NCBI GenBank assembly: GCA_017444615.1
Contig: JAFSWF010000071.1
Coordinates: forward strand, 1 to 64,000
Reading direction: 5' to 3'
Length of the DNA stretch: 64,000 nt
Origin: Paludibacteraceae bacterium
GTDB lineage: Bacteria; Bacteroidota; Bacteroidia; Bacteroidales; Paludibacteraceae
Shown here: in pieces, positions 17,877-26,390 of the stretch
Layout of the letters: each line of letters starts with the position of its first letter
Position numbering within the stretch: the first letter of the stretch is position 1
Program-made: the position numbers and the translations under genes
Notes under the pieces: model-generated
What the model saw: only the letters and a program-made list of their open reading frames with translations
Databases searched by the model: none
Told to the model about the DNA's origin: nothing

Positions 17877-18964
17877 GGTCTCCAGAATTTAGCGGCATGG
17901 TGACCGGGGATTAACACATGGTGGTTGGAGAGCGGTGAAGTATGGAAATACTGACTTACAATAGGCGTCGTTTTGATCCATACTTGTGTACGGCAGAGGT
18001 TTTTCTCGTATTGACACCCTGTCACTTTCACATTCACCGCCAGTAATCGTTTCATGGCGGGGCCCAGTTTGACCAAGGTATAATCGCCTGCCGGTAACTC
18101 GCCGTGGATAGCTACGCCTATACCTGACTCGAAATGGGTGGTATATTCATGCTTTTGCGTTAAGGAAAGCGCCACGGTACATTTGGCCAGTAATATTCGA
18201 CCGTCAGATTCGACGCGAGAAGGATTACCGATAAAGCCTATTTGTCCCGTTAGTTTCTTACAAACCATCATCGTAAGCAATGCCGGAATATCTCCTTCGC
18301 ACGCTGCAGGAATACCTTCGTCAATCAATTTGCTGACGGCAATACAACCGGTGTTTTGAACGGTGGATAAGAGATCGAAACAGCGCAATGCTATACCATC
18401 CAACTGATGCTTGGCGATAATCTCTTTCAAGCGTGTGTAGATAGCCTCAGCTCCTTTCATACCGGGATCGACTACGCCTAAACTGGATAGTTCTTCAAAG
18501 GGGATATCCACCAGTTCACAATTCATCTTATTGAGCACCTCTTTGTAGTTCACTTGCGATGCAATCAGCCAATCGGAGGGTTTTCCAATGATACCCAAAT
18601 GTTGTTTTTTCTCGTTCTTCGTCACTTTTTCGAGCGGTGTACGCGTAAGCGATTCGGTGTCTGTGACATCGGGAATGACGACATCTTCCGCATAGTGCAT
18701 GATTTTCCCTTCGCCCTTATGCTGGCGGATGTAACTCAAGATTTCCAATGCCGCAGGTAAGGAGTTACTAAAGCCACTGACCATCAGATAAACGGGGCGT
18801 GTTAAGTCAATCTTCTTCTCATTAATCAGGTCTAAGAACTGATCTTCTGTGCCACCTGTGAGAATAGAGATGACTTGATTTTCAGCAATAAAAGAATCCG
18901 ATACCTTAAAGGGCATATCGGTCGTTTCCGTGTGAAGATTTTGCGAACAAAGCGTGTATAACAT
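17873..18964 (-). CDS. L-fucose/arabinose isomerase family-like protein, copy A
   Basis: 363 aa, clearly homologous along its whole length to its downstream neighbour (shared ILTGGTE, VYLMVSG, SDWLIAS, VDPGM, LRCFDLLSTV, GIPAACEGDIP, HEYTTHFESGIGVAIHG, NHHVLI). First gene of an operon that continues with copy B, the OPT transporter, aldolase and CoA-transferase. Both copies keep the putative metal ligands, so neither looks like a dead duplicate. Function within sugar metabolism is inferred only from the family. Confidence 0.72.
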   Translation of the reverse strand: MLYTLCSQNLHTETTDMPFKVSDSFIAENQVISILTGGTEDQFLDLINEKKIDLTRPVYLMVSGFSNSLPAALEILSYIRQHKGEGKIMHYAEDVVIPDVTDTESLTRTPLEKVTKNEKKQHLGIIGKPSDWLIASQVNYKEVLNKMNCELVDIPFEELSSLGVVDPGMKGAEAIYTRLKEIIAKHQLDGIALRCFDLLSTVQNTGCIAVSKLIDEGIPAACEGDIPALLTMMVCKKLTGQIGFIGNPSRVESDGRILLAKCTVALSLTQKHEYTTHFESGIGVAIHGELPAGDYTLVKLGPAMKRLLAVNVKVTGCQYEKNLCRTQVWIKTTPIVSQYFHTSPLSNHHVLIPGHHAAKFWRP

Positions 18965-19013
18965 AGAGCCTGTTGTATAAACGATTTTTTTACTCCTTTG
19001 ACAAAATTTTGCG

Positions 19014-19045
19014 CAAAATTACTAAAAATTTTGCAAATATGCAAT
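19014..19045 (-). promoter_or_regulatory. Bacteroides-type promoter for the isomerase-like operon
   Basis: Minus strand: ATTG (three of four), 20-nt spacer, TAATTTTG. Leader about 45 nt. Confidence 0.5.
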
Positions 19046-19069
19046 AGTTATTGCACTTTTTTGTTTTTT

Positions 19070-19579
19070 CTACGATTTATTGACGCGAAAAGTGAAATAT
19101 TTTTGTCCCAAATAACTTATTACGACGGTTAAAAGTGTAATTGCCATTTTCGAAGGCGTCGGGTACCAGCCCCATAGATCGACGCATAGTTTGAGTCCGA
19201 AATAGTTGATGGCGAGGTTGACGGCTACGATGAGGATATAACGGAGTAGTTGTCTGGCACTATGAAGGTTGGAGCGGGTGAAGGTAACGTATTTCTGCAG
19301 CCAAAAACCAGTCAATAACGTAATCGGAAAAACAATACACAGCGTAGCAATATGCGGCGTGAGAGCTTGATTAAATGACCAATTACCAATAACAAATGAC
19401 CAATTAACTATCTCGTGTCCTATAACAAAGTTATAGACGAGGAAATATAGTACCCAGTCGAGTACGAGGTTGCCCCCTCCGCAAGCGGCATAGCGGAAGA
19501 GTTGTTCCGATAGGATGTTTCGGAACGGCGGATAGAAGAAATCTATGATCTTTGTTATGAGTTGCGCGAGGCGATTCAT
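19070..19579 (-). CDS. GtrA-like four-helix membrane protein
   Basis: 169 aa with four membrane helices and the GtrA features LFRYAACGGGNLVLDWVLYF, FWLQKYVTF and SYLGQKYFTFR. GtrA proteins are thought to help move lipid-linked sugars for surface glycosylation. Residues 57-70 (EIVNWSFVIGNWSF) are heptad-encoded and fall in the loop after helix one. Downstream of the HepT-like gene by one base. Confidence 0.85.
   Translation of the reverse strand: MNRLAQLITKIIDFFYPPFRNILSEQLFRYAACGGGNLVLDWVLYFLVYNFVIGHEIVNWSFVIGNWSFNQALTPHIATLCIVFPITLLTGFWLQKYVTFTRSNLHSARQLLRYILIVAVNLAINYFGLKLCVDLWGWYPTPSKMAITLLTVVISYLGQKYFTFRVNKS
19375..19409. repeat. five-copy 7-bp array inside gtrA-like gene
   Basis: ATGACCA, ATTACCA, ATAACAA, ATGACCA, ATTAACT in exact register; encodes NWSFVIGNWSF. 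Confidence 0.9.
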
Positions 19580-19921
19580 TTATGAAACTTGGTCGAATAT
19601 CTTCAGTAGTTTTGTCCAAGTGCCGGAGAATGAAGGATCATAATTAATGTCATGTAATTCTTCGGCGGTAATATCCCAGTGGAAGACATTTTTGTAGGAT
19701 TCGAGTTGTGTCCATGGGATGTTATATTTTCCCTTGAATTCGTCGGTCAGAGCTGATGCTTCTTCGCCAATCAGCTCGAGGTGTTTTACAAAGCCGTACA
19801 AGAGTATTGATTTCTTGTTCACTTCGTCCACTTTACTTGTTGTCCATGAGGCCATGTAGTTATCCATGAGGACTATTATCATCGCTAAGTGTTCGACATC
19901 AGTAACCGGTTTTTTCTTCAT
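19580..19921 (-). CDS. HepT-like (DUF86) protein with degenerate active site
   Basis: 113 aa all-helical protein. The segment VKHLELIGEEASALTDEFKG followed by NIPWTQLESYKNVFHWD aligns with the core of HepT ribonuclease toxins (ELIGEA..L...F...P.IPW..I...RN...H.Y). The catalytic R-x4-6-H-x-Y motif is broken: the Arg is Lys or Tyr and the final Tyr is missing. No MntA-type nucleotidyltransferase lies beside it. It may be a decayed toxin or a protein that kept only the fold. Confidence 0.55.
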   Translation of the reverse strand: MKKKPVTDVEHLAMIIVLMDNYMASWTTSKVDEVNKKSILLYGFVKHLELIGEEASALTDEFKGKYNIPWTQLESYKNVFHWDITAEELHDINYDPSFSGTWTKLLKIFDQVS

Positions 19922-19939
19922 AAAAGTATGTTTTTTTTT

Positions 19940-20671
19940 CTATTTCTTTACTTTAAAATGGTCTTCGCGTTCTTCTTGGATTTGGAATTCATATCCGCAA
20001 TGTTCGCATTTCATGTGCATTAGCACGAGTTTTTTTACTCGGGTGTTATGGAAAGTCTCGTGAGCGGATTCCCCCACTTTAGTTCCACCTCTTTTTGTTT
20101 CAGTCCATTCCTCGGAATCCCATGATTTTGTTTCTTCTTTGAGGACATCTTCCTTGGTGCAATCAACAGCTCCGTAATAGCCGCATTGCTTGCAGTAGTC
20201 TCTTTCGGAGAGGTCTATAGTAAGATAAAAAATCATTATGGTAGCGAGGAACGTAGTTAAAACCACAAGTCCAAGCGCAGTCAGTTTTCCTTCCATTCCC
20301 GGGATGAAGAGTGCAGGTATAGCACCGAAAAGAAACATAATGAGAATCGACCAACGGAGTAGTCTCATTAAGACCTTATTTTTCTTTTCACGGCTATCGT
20401 CAAACTGACGAAGCAGCATAACCGCATAGAAGAAGGTTAGTGCCATTCCTCCGGCGAAGAAGGGCATGGCGTAAGATTTGTCTGCTGAAAGTGAATATAA
20501 GAGACATGCCATAGATACTACGGCGATTATTATGGCGCGAATGATTCTTTGTTTCTTGCGGTAAAAATTTATTCTTTTGAAAGTAAGAACGAGTAGCGCG
20601 ACACATGCTGCAAAATTAAGCAATATGACAAGTGCAGCCAGTTCGTTAAGAATTTTCCAGATTAGTTCCAT
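19940..20671 (-). CDS. membrane protein with C-terminal zinc-ribbon-like cysteines
   Basis: 243 aa, not a family I recognise. Four to five membrane helices in the first 150 residues, then a soluble tail with two widely spaced cysteine pairs, YCKQCGYYG and MKCEHCGYEF, which could bind one zinc ion. The tail is rich in Lys and Glu. Has its own promoter and heads a short operon with the HepT-like and GtrA-like genes. Confidence 0.65.
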   Translation of the reverse strand: MELIWKILNELAALVILLNFAACVALLVLTFKRINFYRKKQRIIRAIIIAVVSMACLLYSLSADKSYAMPFFAGGMALTFFYAVMLLRQFDDSREKKNKVLMRLLRWSILIMFLFGAIPALFIPGMEGKLTALGLVVLTTFLATIMIFYLTIDLSERDYCKQCGYYGAVDCTKEDVLKEETKSWDSEEWTETKRGGTKVGESAHETFHNTRVKKLVLMHMKCEHCGYEFQIQEEREDHFKVKK

Positions 20672-20728
20672 ACGGCGATGAGTGTTTGTTTATGATTCGG
20701 TATATATATTTTGGTGCTTTTTCGGGTG

Positions 20729-20760
20729 CAAAGGTACAAAAAATTTTTTGAATATGCAAA
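20729..20760 (-). promoter_or_regulatory. Bacteroides-type promoter for the zinc-ribbon membrane protein
   Basis: Minus strand: TTTG, 20-nt spacer, TACCTTTG; a full match to the consensus. Leader about 50 nt. Confidence 0.7.
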
Positions 20761-20781
20761 TAAATTGGAAAGAAAGTGGGA

Positions 20782-21918
20782 TTAATGTTGTCGATGCAAC
20801 CAAAGTCCGAAGAATTTGTCGTAAACAACATAACTTCCATCATCTTTTTGGTAGAGTAGTTCTTTTTCCACCATGGTTTGAATAGCTCCGCGGACAGTAC
20901 TATACGCACCAAGTTGGTATTTTTGGAGGAACACATTGCTTCCTGGTTCTTTGACTGTGCCTTCTTTCGCAACAGCCTGAATAACATGTAATTGACGATC
21001 TGTTATTAACCTACAATACATCTGATACGAAGCCTCTTCTTCCTGTAAGATTTGATTAAGAGTTTGCAACACCGTATTAAAATCTATTTGCTGCACTTTG
21101 CTCTGATGAAGTCTGTTCAATAGCGCCTGTACAAACCATGTATAGCCATCCACCAACCGGTATAGTTCATGGAATGTATTTTCGTCTATCTGTTGACCAT
21201 TTGCAGCAAGATGTTTCGATGCAAACAGATAATACTGCTGCTCGTTAATAACATCAATATTCATCATTTGTGAACTACGGTAGAAGGGTCGCTTAGCGGA
21301 AGCAAACATCTCTGTCATCATATGTTTCTTGCTGCCGGCGAAGATAAATTGCACATTAGTCAGTTGCTGAATATAACTTCTCAACAAGGCCTCCATCTTC
21401 ACGTCTTGATATTCGGCGATGACTTGGAACTCATCCAACGCAATATAACAAGGGAGCGCCGATTTCTCTAAATAGGCAAAAATTTGTTGCAACGTCCATT
21501 CTTCACGTTGCGGTTGAATATCAATTGAGCATTGCATCATTCCGGTAACAGGGTCAGGCGTAAAGATCGGACGCAGGGAGCCAAAGAAATGAGTTATCTC
21601 TTGCCACACGCGCTCCGAATAAGGAGTAATACGCGCGCTCAACACAGCTTCCGCAAAGACTTTCGTGAACTCTTGCAAATTGGATGTGCTAAATAAATCC
21701 ACGTATATACAATGTACCTGTTTGGGATCAAGCGTATGAAATAAATGCTGAATTAATCCCGTTTTACCGACACGACGCGGACTGATTAACGTCACATTTC
21801 GCCTGTTACGCAAAGCGTCCAGTATTTCTTTGGTTTCATTAATACGGTCACAAAAGTATTCCGGTCCAATATAAGAGGTAATAGAAAATGGGTTAAAATA
21901 CAGGATATTCTCTTTCAT
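20782..21918 (-). CDS. AAA ATPase of the archaeal-type (PF01637-like) family
   Basis: 378 aa P-loop ATPase. Walker A is SPRRVGKTGL at residues 46-55, Walker B is CYIALDEFQ near 160, followed by FIFAGSKKHMM, the sensor segment typical of this group. The last 90 residues form a predicted winged helix (LHVIQAVAKEGTVKEPGSN). Such standalone ATPases are common in Bacteroidetes; a link to mobile elements or DNA binding is often guessed but not shown. Expressed from its own promoter, divergent from ksgA. Confidence 0.85.
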   Translation of the reverse strand: MKENILYFNPFSITSYIGPEYFCDRINETKEILDALRNRRNVTLISPRRVGKTGLIQHLFHTLDPKQVHCIYVDLFSTSNLQEFTKVFAEAVLSARITPYSERVWQEITHFFGSLRPIFTPDPVTGMMQCSIDIQPQREEWTLQQIFAYLEKSALPCYIALDEFQVIAEYQDVKMEALLRSYIQQLTNVQFIFAGSKKHMMTEMFASAKRPFYRSSQMMNIDVINEQQYYLFASKHLAANGQQIDENTFHELYRLVDGYTWFVQALLNRLHQSKVQQIDFNTVLQTLNQILQEEEASYQMYCRLITDRQLHVIQAVAKEGTVKEPGSNVFLQKYQLGAYSTVRGAIQTMVEKELLYQKDDGSYVVYDKFFGLWLHRQH

Positions 21919-21991
21919 AACATGCAGATTTTAAATATTTTATACGTATCGGTTTTTACGTGACGGATTTTACGTCACAATAAATTCGCTG

Positions 21992-22023
21992 CAAAGATAC
22001 AATAAAATTTTGAGATATGCAAG
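21992..22023 (-). promoter_or_regulatory. Bacteroides-type promoter for the AAA ATPase
   Basis: Minus strand: CTTG (three of four), 20-nt spacer, TATCTTTG; same design as the OmpA/TPR promoter. It lies in the 355-bp divergent gap, of which the rest is AT-rich. Confidence 0.6.
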
Positions 22024-22110
22024 AAAAAATGCAATTTTCTAAAAAAATTGATATGTAACCTCTGAAAATGCAAATATTTTTATAAAAATATGCACAAAAA
22101 TGAAAAAATA

Positions 22111-22142
22111 TTTGGTCAGTTCGATTTTTTTTTGTACTTTTG
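22111..22142 (+). promoter_or_regulatory. Bacteroides-type promoter for ksgA
   Basis: TTTG, 20-nt spacer, TACTTTTG; a full consensus match on the plus strand. Confidence 0.7.
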
Positions 22143-22273
22143 CAGCCGCAAAAGCCCGGAAGGGTTCCCTGTGGTATGCGTGTTACATGCGTGTGGAATG
22201 CAGTAATAGGTATATAATAATAGGGATATGTTAAACTAAAATAATAATTATATGGACGACTATCACCCTGAAA
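22143..22273 (+). other. long ksgA leader with overlapping short reading frame
   Basis: About 125 nt lie between the predicted transcription start and the KsgA ATG, longer than the other leaders here. It contains GGAAGGGTTCC, a small hairpin, and twice ATGCGTGT. A 32-codon frame opens at 22252 (MDDYHPENATSTSQ) and runs out of phase into ksgA to a stop at 22350. Whether it is translated is unknown. Confidence 0.35.
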
Positions 22274-23095
22274 ATGCAACAAGTACGAGCCAAAAAGTTT
22301 TTGGGTCAGCACTTCTTGACGGATTTGAACGTCGCCCAGAAGATTGCTGAAACCATCCAGCCATCAGCTATCAGCCGTCAGCCGTCAGATGAAAAGGTGC
22401 GAGTGATAGAAATAGGCCCGGGGATGGGTGTTCTTACCCAATTTTTATTAAAGAAGAAAGACATTCAACTCACGGCAATAGAGATTGACCGTGAATCTGT
22501 GGCGTATCTGAAGGAATGGTATCCGGAGTTGGATTTAGTGGAAGGCGATTTCTTGAAACTGGATCTGAATAAACTGATTCCTGAAGGTGAGTTTAATGTA
22601 ATCGGCAATTATCCGTACAATATTTCCTCGCAGATTTTCTTCAAAGTGCTGGAGTACAAGGACCGTATTCCTGTTTGTTCTGGCATGATTCAAAAAGAGG
22701 TGGCCGAGCGGATAGCCAGTAAGCCGGGTAAGAAGGCGTATGGCATATTATCTGTCTTATTACAAGCCTATTATGATATAGAATATTTGTTTACGGTGGA
22801 CGAACATGTGTTCAATCCTCCGCCTAAAGTAAAAAGCGCTGTTATTCGGATGAGTAGGAATAAACGAAGACAGTTGGGCTGCGATGAAGAGTTGTTTAAG
22901 ACAGTAGTTAAGACAGCTTTTAATCAACGCCGAAAACAGATGCGGAATTCGTTAAAAAACCTCACCCTAACCCTCTCCCAAGGAGAGGGAAAAAAGAATG
23001 AAAGACTTGAGTACTTTTTAACGAGGCGACCGGAACAGTTAAGTGTAGAAGAATTTATTGAACTAACCAATTTAATTGCTGAAAATCATGTCTGA
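22274..23095 (+). CDS. rsmA: 16S rRNA (adenine1518/1519-N6)-dimethyltransferase
   Basis: KsgA/RsmA dimethylates two adenines in helix 45 of 16S rRNA, a late checkpoint of 30S assembly. Seen: RAKKFLGQHFL at the start, SAM motif VIEIGPGMGVLT, ELDLVEGDFL, catalytic NYPYNISSQIF (from Asn112) and FNPPPKVKSAVIRM. Two stretches look inserted in frame: residues 29-39 (QPSAISRQPSD, heptad array) and about 230-243 (NLTLTLSQGEGKKN, GC-rich palindrome). Overlaps corA by 8 bp. Confidence 0.96.
   Translation: MQQVRAKKFLGQHFLTDLNVAQKIAETIQPSAISRQPSDEKVRVIEIGPGMGVLTQFLLKKKDIQLTAIEIDRESVAYLKEWYPELDLVEGDFLKLDLNKLIPEGEFNVIGNYPYNISSQIFFKVLEYKDRIPVCSGMIQKEVAERIASKPGKKAYGILSVLLQAYYDIEYLFTVDEHVFNPPPKVKSAVIRMSRNKRRQLGCDEELFKTVVKTAFNQRRKQMRNSLKNLTLTLSQGEGKKNERLEYFLTRRPEQLSVEEFIELTNLIAENHV
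22354..22388. repeat. five-copy 7-bp array inside ksgA
   Basis: CATCCAG, CCATCAG, CTATCAG, CCGTCAG, CCGTCAG in register; encodes IQPSAISRQPSD between the N-terminal helix and the SAM-binding strand. Confidence 0.92.
22961..22990. repeat. GC-rich palindromic element inside ksgA
   Basis: CCCTCTCC and GGAGAGGG around CAA, preceded by CTCACCCTAA. Encodes LTLTLSQGEG, a peptide string seen widely where this repeat class has landed in genes. Confidence 0.8.
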
Positions 23096-24038
23096 AATCA
23101 AAATATTCTATAAAGATAAGGAGAAAATCAAAGTAGCACGTTCTATCTCCGCGCTGAAAGAGTTGGACAAGAAAGATATCATCTGGATTGATCTGCTGGA
23201 TGTAAGCGATAAAACGGAGGATACGTTAGAGGGATTTCTGAAGATAGAAATTCAGGAAGACGAAGAGATGGAAGAGATTGAGATGTCATCCCGTTATATC
23301 CAAACGGACGACTCAATCGTGGCTAACTCTAACTTCTTGAAGAATGATTTTGAGATGGAGCCGGTGAACTTCATCATCAAAAACGGTATTCTGGTATCTA
23401 TTCGGGATGTTGAGTTGGACACTTTTAATGAGACGTTTAAGAAAGTGTTTGTTAATACCCGCAATTTTCCGACAGGCTATCATGTGTTGGTGGCGTTGTT
23501 TGAGACTCGTGTAGAAAAAGATGCCGACTTGATTGAGGATACAACGGATATGATTACCTCACTCTCTCAACAAATTAACGCCGATTCAGATCACGTAGAT
23601 GAAGACTTGCTGGTACAAATCAAGGACTTGCAAGAAAAAGTGACCATTATTCGTCAGAATATCATGGATAAACAACGCGTTATTTCAAATATTATGAAGT
23701 GCGATTTCTTTCCGGAAGAACTTCAGCCGCGTTTGACGATGATTATTAAGGATATTAACTCACTTTTTGATTATACGAAGTTTGGTTTTGACCGTCTGGA
23801 CTACCTCCAAGATACCTTCTTAGGTTTGGTAAACATCGAACAAAATAAGATTATTAAAATATTCACGGTGATCAACATCATCTTCCTGCCACCTACTCTT
23901 ATCGGTAGTTTATATGGTATGAACTTTGACTTTATGCCGGAGTTACATTGGCAATTGGGTTATCCGTTTGCATTAGGTCTGATGGTTTTATCGGTTGTAC
24001 TTATTTTGCTGATTTTCAGACTAAAAAAGTGGTTATAA
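23088..24038 (+). CDS. corA: CorA-type magnesium/divalent cation transporter
   Basis: Cytoplasmic alpha/beta plus long-helix domain, then two C-terminal membrane helices with the diagnostic YGMNF loop signature (IGSLYGMNFDFMPEL). 316 aa. I chose the ATG at 23088 (MSEIKIFY) over one at 23076, because it makes the usual N-terminus. Homopentamer channel for Mg2+ or Co2+ in the family. Confidence 0.93.
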   Translation: MSEIKIFYKDKEKIKVARSISALKELDKKDIIWIDLLDVSDKTEDTLEGFLKIEIQEDEEMEEIEMSSRYIQTDDSIVANSNFLKNDFEMEPVNFIIKNGILVSIRDVELDTFNETFKKVFVNTRNFPTGYHVLVALFETRVEKDADLIEDTTDMITSLSQQINADSDHVDEDLLVQIKDLQEKVTIIRQNIMDKQRVISNIMKCDFFPEELQPRLTMIIKDINSLFDYTKFGFDRLDYLQDTFLGLVNIEQNKIIKIFTVINIIFLPPTLIGSLYGMNFDFMPELHWQLGYPFALGLMVLSVVLILLIFRLKKWL

Positions 24039-24125
24039 ACATATTATTAACACCCCTTTTGTTACACAGTTTAAAACTTGTTCCACGTTGCATTTATCAA
24101 ATTTATTAAAATTGAACAAACAATC

Positions 24126-24156
24126 GTCAAATACTCAAATCTTCAAATTTTCAAAC
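24126..24156. repeat. 7/8-bp TCAAAT array upstream of nadA
   Basis: GTCAAAT, ACTCAAAT, CTTCAAAT, TTTCAAAC. Sits in the 160-bp corA-nadA gap, which otherwise holds only AT-rich sequence and no clear promoter. Confidence 0.65.
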
Positions 24157-24198
24157 AGTTACTGATTTTATTTACAATTTCAACATACTAATATATCC

Positions 24199-25143
24199 AT
24201 GGATTTTAAAAATAAAGAATATATAGATAAAATAAAAGAGTTAGCGAAGACGAAGAACGCAGTTATTTTTGCGCATTATTATACACGTCCGGAAATACAA
24301 GAAGTGGCCGATTTCATCGGAGATTCTTTGGCATTGGCGCAACAAGCTACGCGCGTACAGGCGGATATATTAGTAATGTGTGGGGTGCATTTTATGGGAG
24401 AGACGATGAAGATCCTTTGTCCGGATAAAAAAGTGCTCATCCCGGATATGAATGCCGGTTGTTCTTTGGCGGATAGCTGTAAGGCGTCGGATTTGGCGGA
24501 GTTTAAGGCGCAACATCCCGATTATATGGTGGTTAGTTATGTGAATACGACTGCGGATGTGAAAGCGCTTACCGATGTTGTGGTAACTTCGTCTAATGCG
24601 AAGAAAATTGTGGATCAATTGCCGAAGGATGCCAAGATTATCTTTGGACCGGATCATAACTTAGGAAGTTATATAAATTCCGTCACCGGCCGTGAGATGC
24701 TTCTTTGGAACGGTGCCTGTCATGTGCATAGCCGTTTCTCGCTGGAGGCGTTGCTGCAATTGAAGAAAGAGAATCCGGGTGTGGAAGTGTTGGCACATCC
24801 GGAATGTAAGGCACCTATTTTAGCGCAGAGTGATGTAATTGGTTCAACGAAGGCACTTCTTGAGCACACTATCCAATCATCCGCCAAACGCTTTATAATC
24901 GCCACAGAAAGCGGTATTTTATTTGAGATGCAACGTGCGTGTCCGGATAAGGAGTTTATACCTGTTCCGCCTGAAGTAACCGAAGGTGTAGGGTGTAGTT
25001 GCAATGAGTGCGAGTATATGCGGATGAACACGCTGGAGAAAGTGTATAACTGTCTCTTGAATGAATCGCCTCAGATAAACGTTGATCCTACCGTTGCTAA
25101 GAAAGCTGTTGTTTCTATTGAACGAATGCTTTCTATGAGCTGA
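24199..25143 (+). CDS. nadA: quinolinate synthase A
   Basis: Condenses iminoaspartate with dihydroxyacetone phosphate to quinolinate for NAD synthesis, using a [4Fe-4S] cluster. The three cluster cysteines are likely those in NAGCSLADSC (first Cys, residue 88), WNGACHVHSRF and GVGCSCNECEYM. Also FAHYYTRPEIQEVADFIGDS at the substrate site. 314 aa. No nadB or nadC adjacent. Confidence 0.96.
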   Translation: MDFKNKEYIDKIKELAKTKNAVIFAHYYTRPEIQEVADFIGDSLALAQQATRVQADILVMCGVHFMGETMKILCPDKKVLIPDMNAGCSLADSCKASDLAEFKAQHPDYMVVSYVNTTADVKALTDVVVTSSNAKKIVDQLPKDAKIIFGPDHNLGSYINSVTGREMLLWNGACHVHSRFSLEALLQLKKENPGVEVLAHPECKAPILAQSDVIGSTKALLEHTIQSSAKRFIIATESGILFEMQRACPDKEFIPVPPEVTEGVGCSCNECEYMRMNTLEKVYNCLLNESPQINVDPTVAKKAVVSIERMLSMS

Positions 25144-25151
25144 AAATTAGA

Positions 25152-26387
25152 TTAAAACAACCGTAACTGTCGGTTCTCGAAAATCTTATACCCCACTTCG
25201 CAGTTGATACACTCGTGGTGTTGACAGTAATTCTGGTACAAATGCAGTAAGGCTTGCGTATCTGCTGCATTTTTTACTATCTGACCTAACACCCGCCATT
25301 GACGAATAATCGTATTATTCTCTGCTGGGATTTGTTCCATCAGCCGCAGCACATCTACCTCTTGATGATGGTGTTTAGCGTAGGCGTATTTGTATGGTAA
25401 CACGGTGTTAATGAGTAAAATATCTATACTGGATTTTCCAAAAGCCGGCACGTTGGTGTCCTCTCCAAACTCAAAGAATTTCACCAACTCCCTCAACTCG
25501 TTCGTATCCAACAATTTACTCAGCAGGTTCTCTGATTGATGCAATAACTGTGCAAACTGCCTAATCCGCAGTTCGGGACTATTCTGCGGCCTCATCCGTG
25601 CGTGTTTCCAGATACTGGCATCCAAAGGTGTTAAGCCGAATTTGGTTCGCAAGAATGCGTATTCTTTTTGCAATTCGTTTTCATCCTCATGAATTAAACC
25701 GGCTTGTCCTAATAATATAGCCGTCAATTGAAAGAGGCTGTTACGATGTTTTTGCAAACAGGAAAGTGGTGTATTAATAGCTAATTCTTCAAACGGCACA
25801 CTATTGGTATGGAATCCGAAATTGCGGGCTAACGAAATATACAAAGCATGCTCCCAACTGCCTTTTGTTATTTCCAATAGACGTTCGATGGATGCGAGTT
25901 TGCACTCTAAGCGTTTTAGTATCAGTGTCTTACGCCATCCTTCTGTCAGTAAAGCAGGTTCGCGCAATAACTGTTCTGCACAGCCTATTCGTCCCACGGC
26001 ACTATCCATTTGTTGTGCCGATTCAAATAAACCGCTCAGATAATCCTGGTCACTCGGATAATTGAGCACACATTGCGGAATGAGTTCACCGCGGGAGTTA
26101 TAAATAGGTTTATCGGCTGTTCGAACGACGTGCAGAATAATTGTATCGTACGCTTTATCCAGATGATGTTTGTGCTTAAACCAATCGCTCGAGCACACAT
26201 GGATCTCAATATTACCTACCCACTCTTTACCATCAATCCGGATCCGCGCGTGACTATAATCAGGCCCTGCATCTCTATTATGCTCCCCAACCGATAGAAT
26301 TTCCACCGGTTTGCCGTCTGTAGTCTGTTGTTCAAATCCTGCCCACAGACATTTCTCCCATATATAATGCAGTACAATCTCCGGCAT
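25152..26387 (-). CDS. DUF2851 family protein
   Basis: 411 aa. The N-terminal EHNRDAGPDYSHARIRIDG and WVGNIEIHVCSSDW, with HxxHLDKAYDTIILHVV, match DUF2851, a Bacteroidetes-enriched family of unknown role. C-terminal cysteines CINCEVGYKIF end the protein. Converges on nadA with an 8-bp gap. Confidence 0.85.
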   Translation of the reverse strand: MPEIVLHYIWEKCLWAGFEQQTTDGKPVEILSVGEHNRDAGPDYSHARIRIDGKEWVGNIEIHVCSSDWFKHKHHLDKAYDTIILHVVRTADKPIYNSRGELIPQCVLNYPSDQDYLSGLFESAQQMDSAVGRIGCAEQLLREPALLTEGWRKTLILKRLECKLASIERLLEITKGSWEHALYISLARNFGFHTNSVPFEELAINTPLSCLQKHRNSLFQLTAILLGQAGLIHEDENELQKEYAFLRTKFGLTPLDASIWKHARMRPQNSPELRIRQFAQLLHQSENLLSKLLDTNELRELVKFFEFGEDTNVPAFGKSSIDILLINTVLPYKYAYAKHHHQEVDVLRLMEQIPAENNTIIRQWRVLGQIVKNAADTQALLHLYQNYCQHHECINCEVGYKIFENRQLRLF

Positions 26388-26390
26388 CGA

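Noticed and set aside
19580..21918. Defence island made of HepT-like, membrane and AAA ATPase genes
   Set aside because: HepT lacks its active site and its MntA partner, the ATPase has its own promoter and separate transcript, and no nuclease or recombinase is nearby.
24079..24088. Second parS site upstream of nadA (TGTTCCACGT)
   Set aside because: Only the left ten bases match; the right half reads TGCATT instead of GAAACA.
25144..25170. Bidirectional terminator at the nadA/DUF2851 convergence
   Set aside because: AACCG/CGGTT pairs over only five bases, lies inside the DUF2851 coding end and has no T-run on the correct side.
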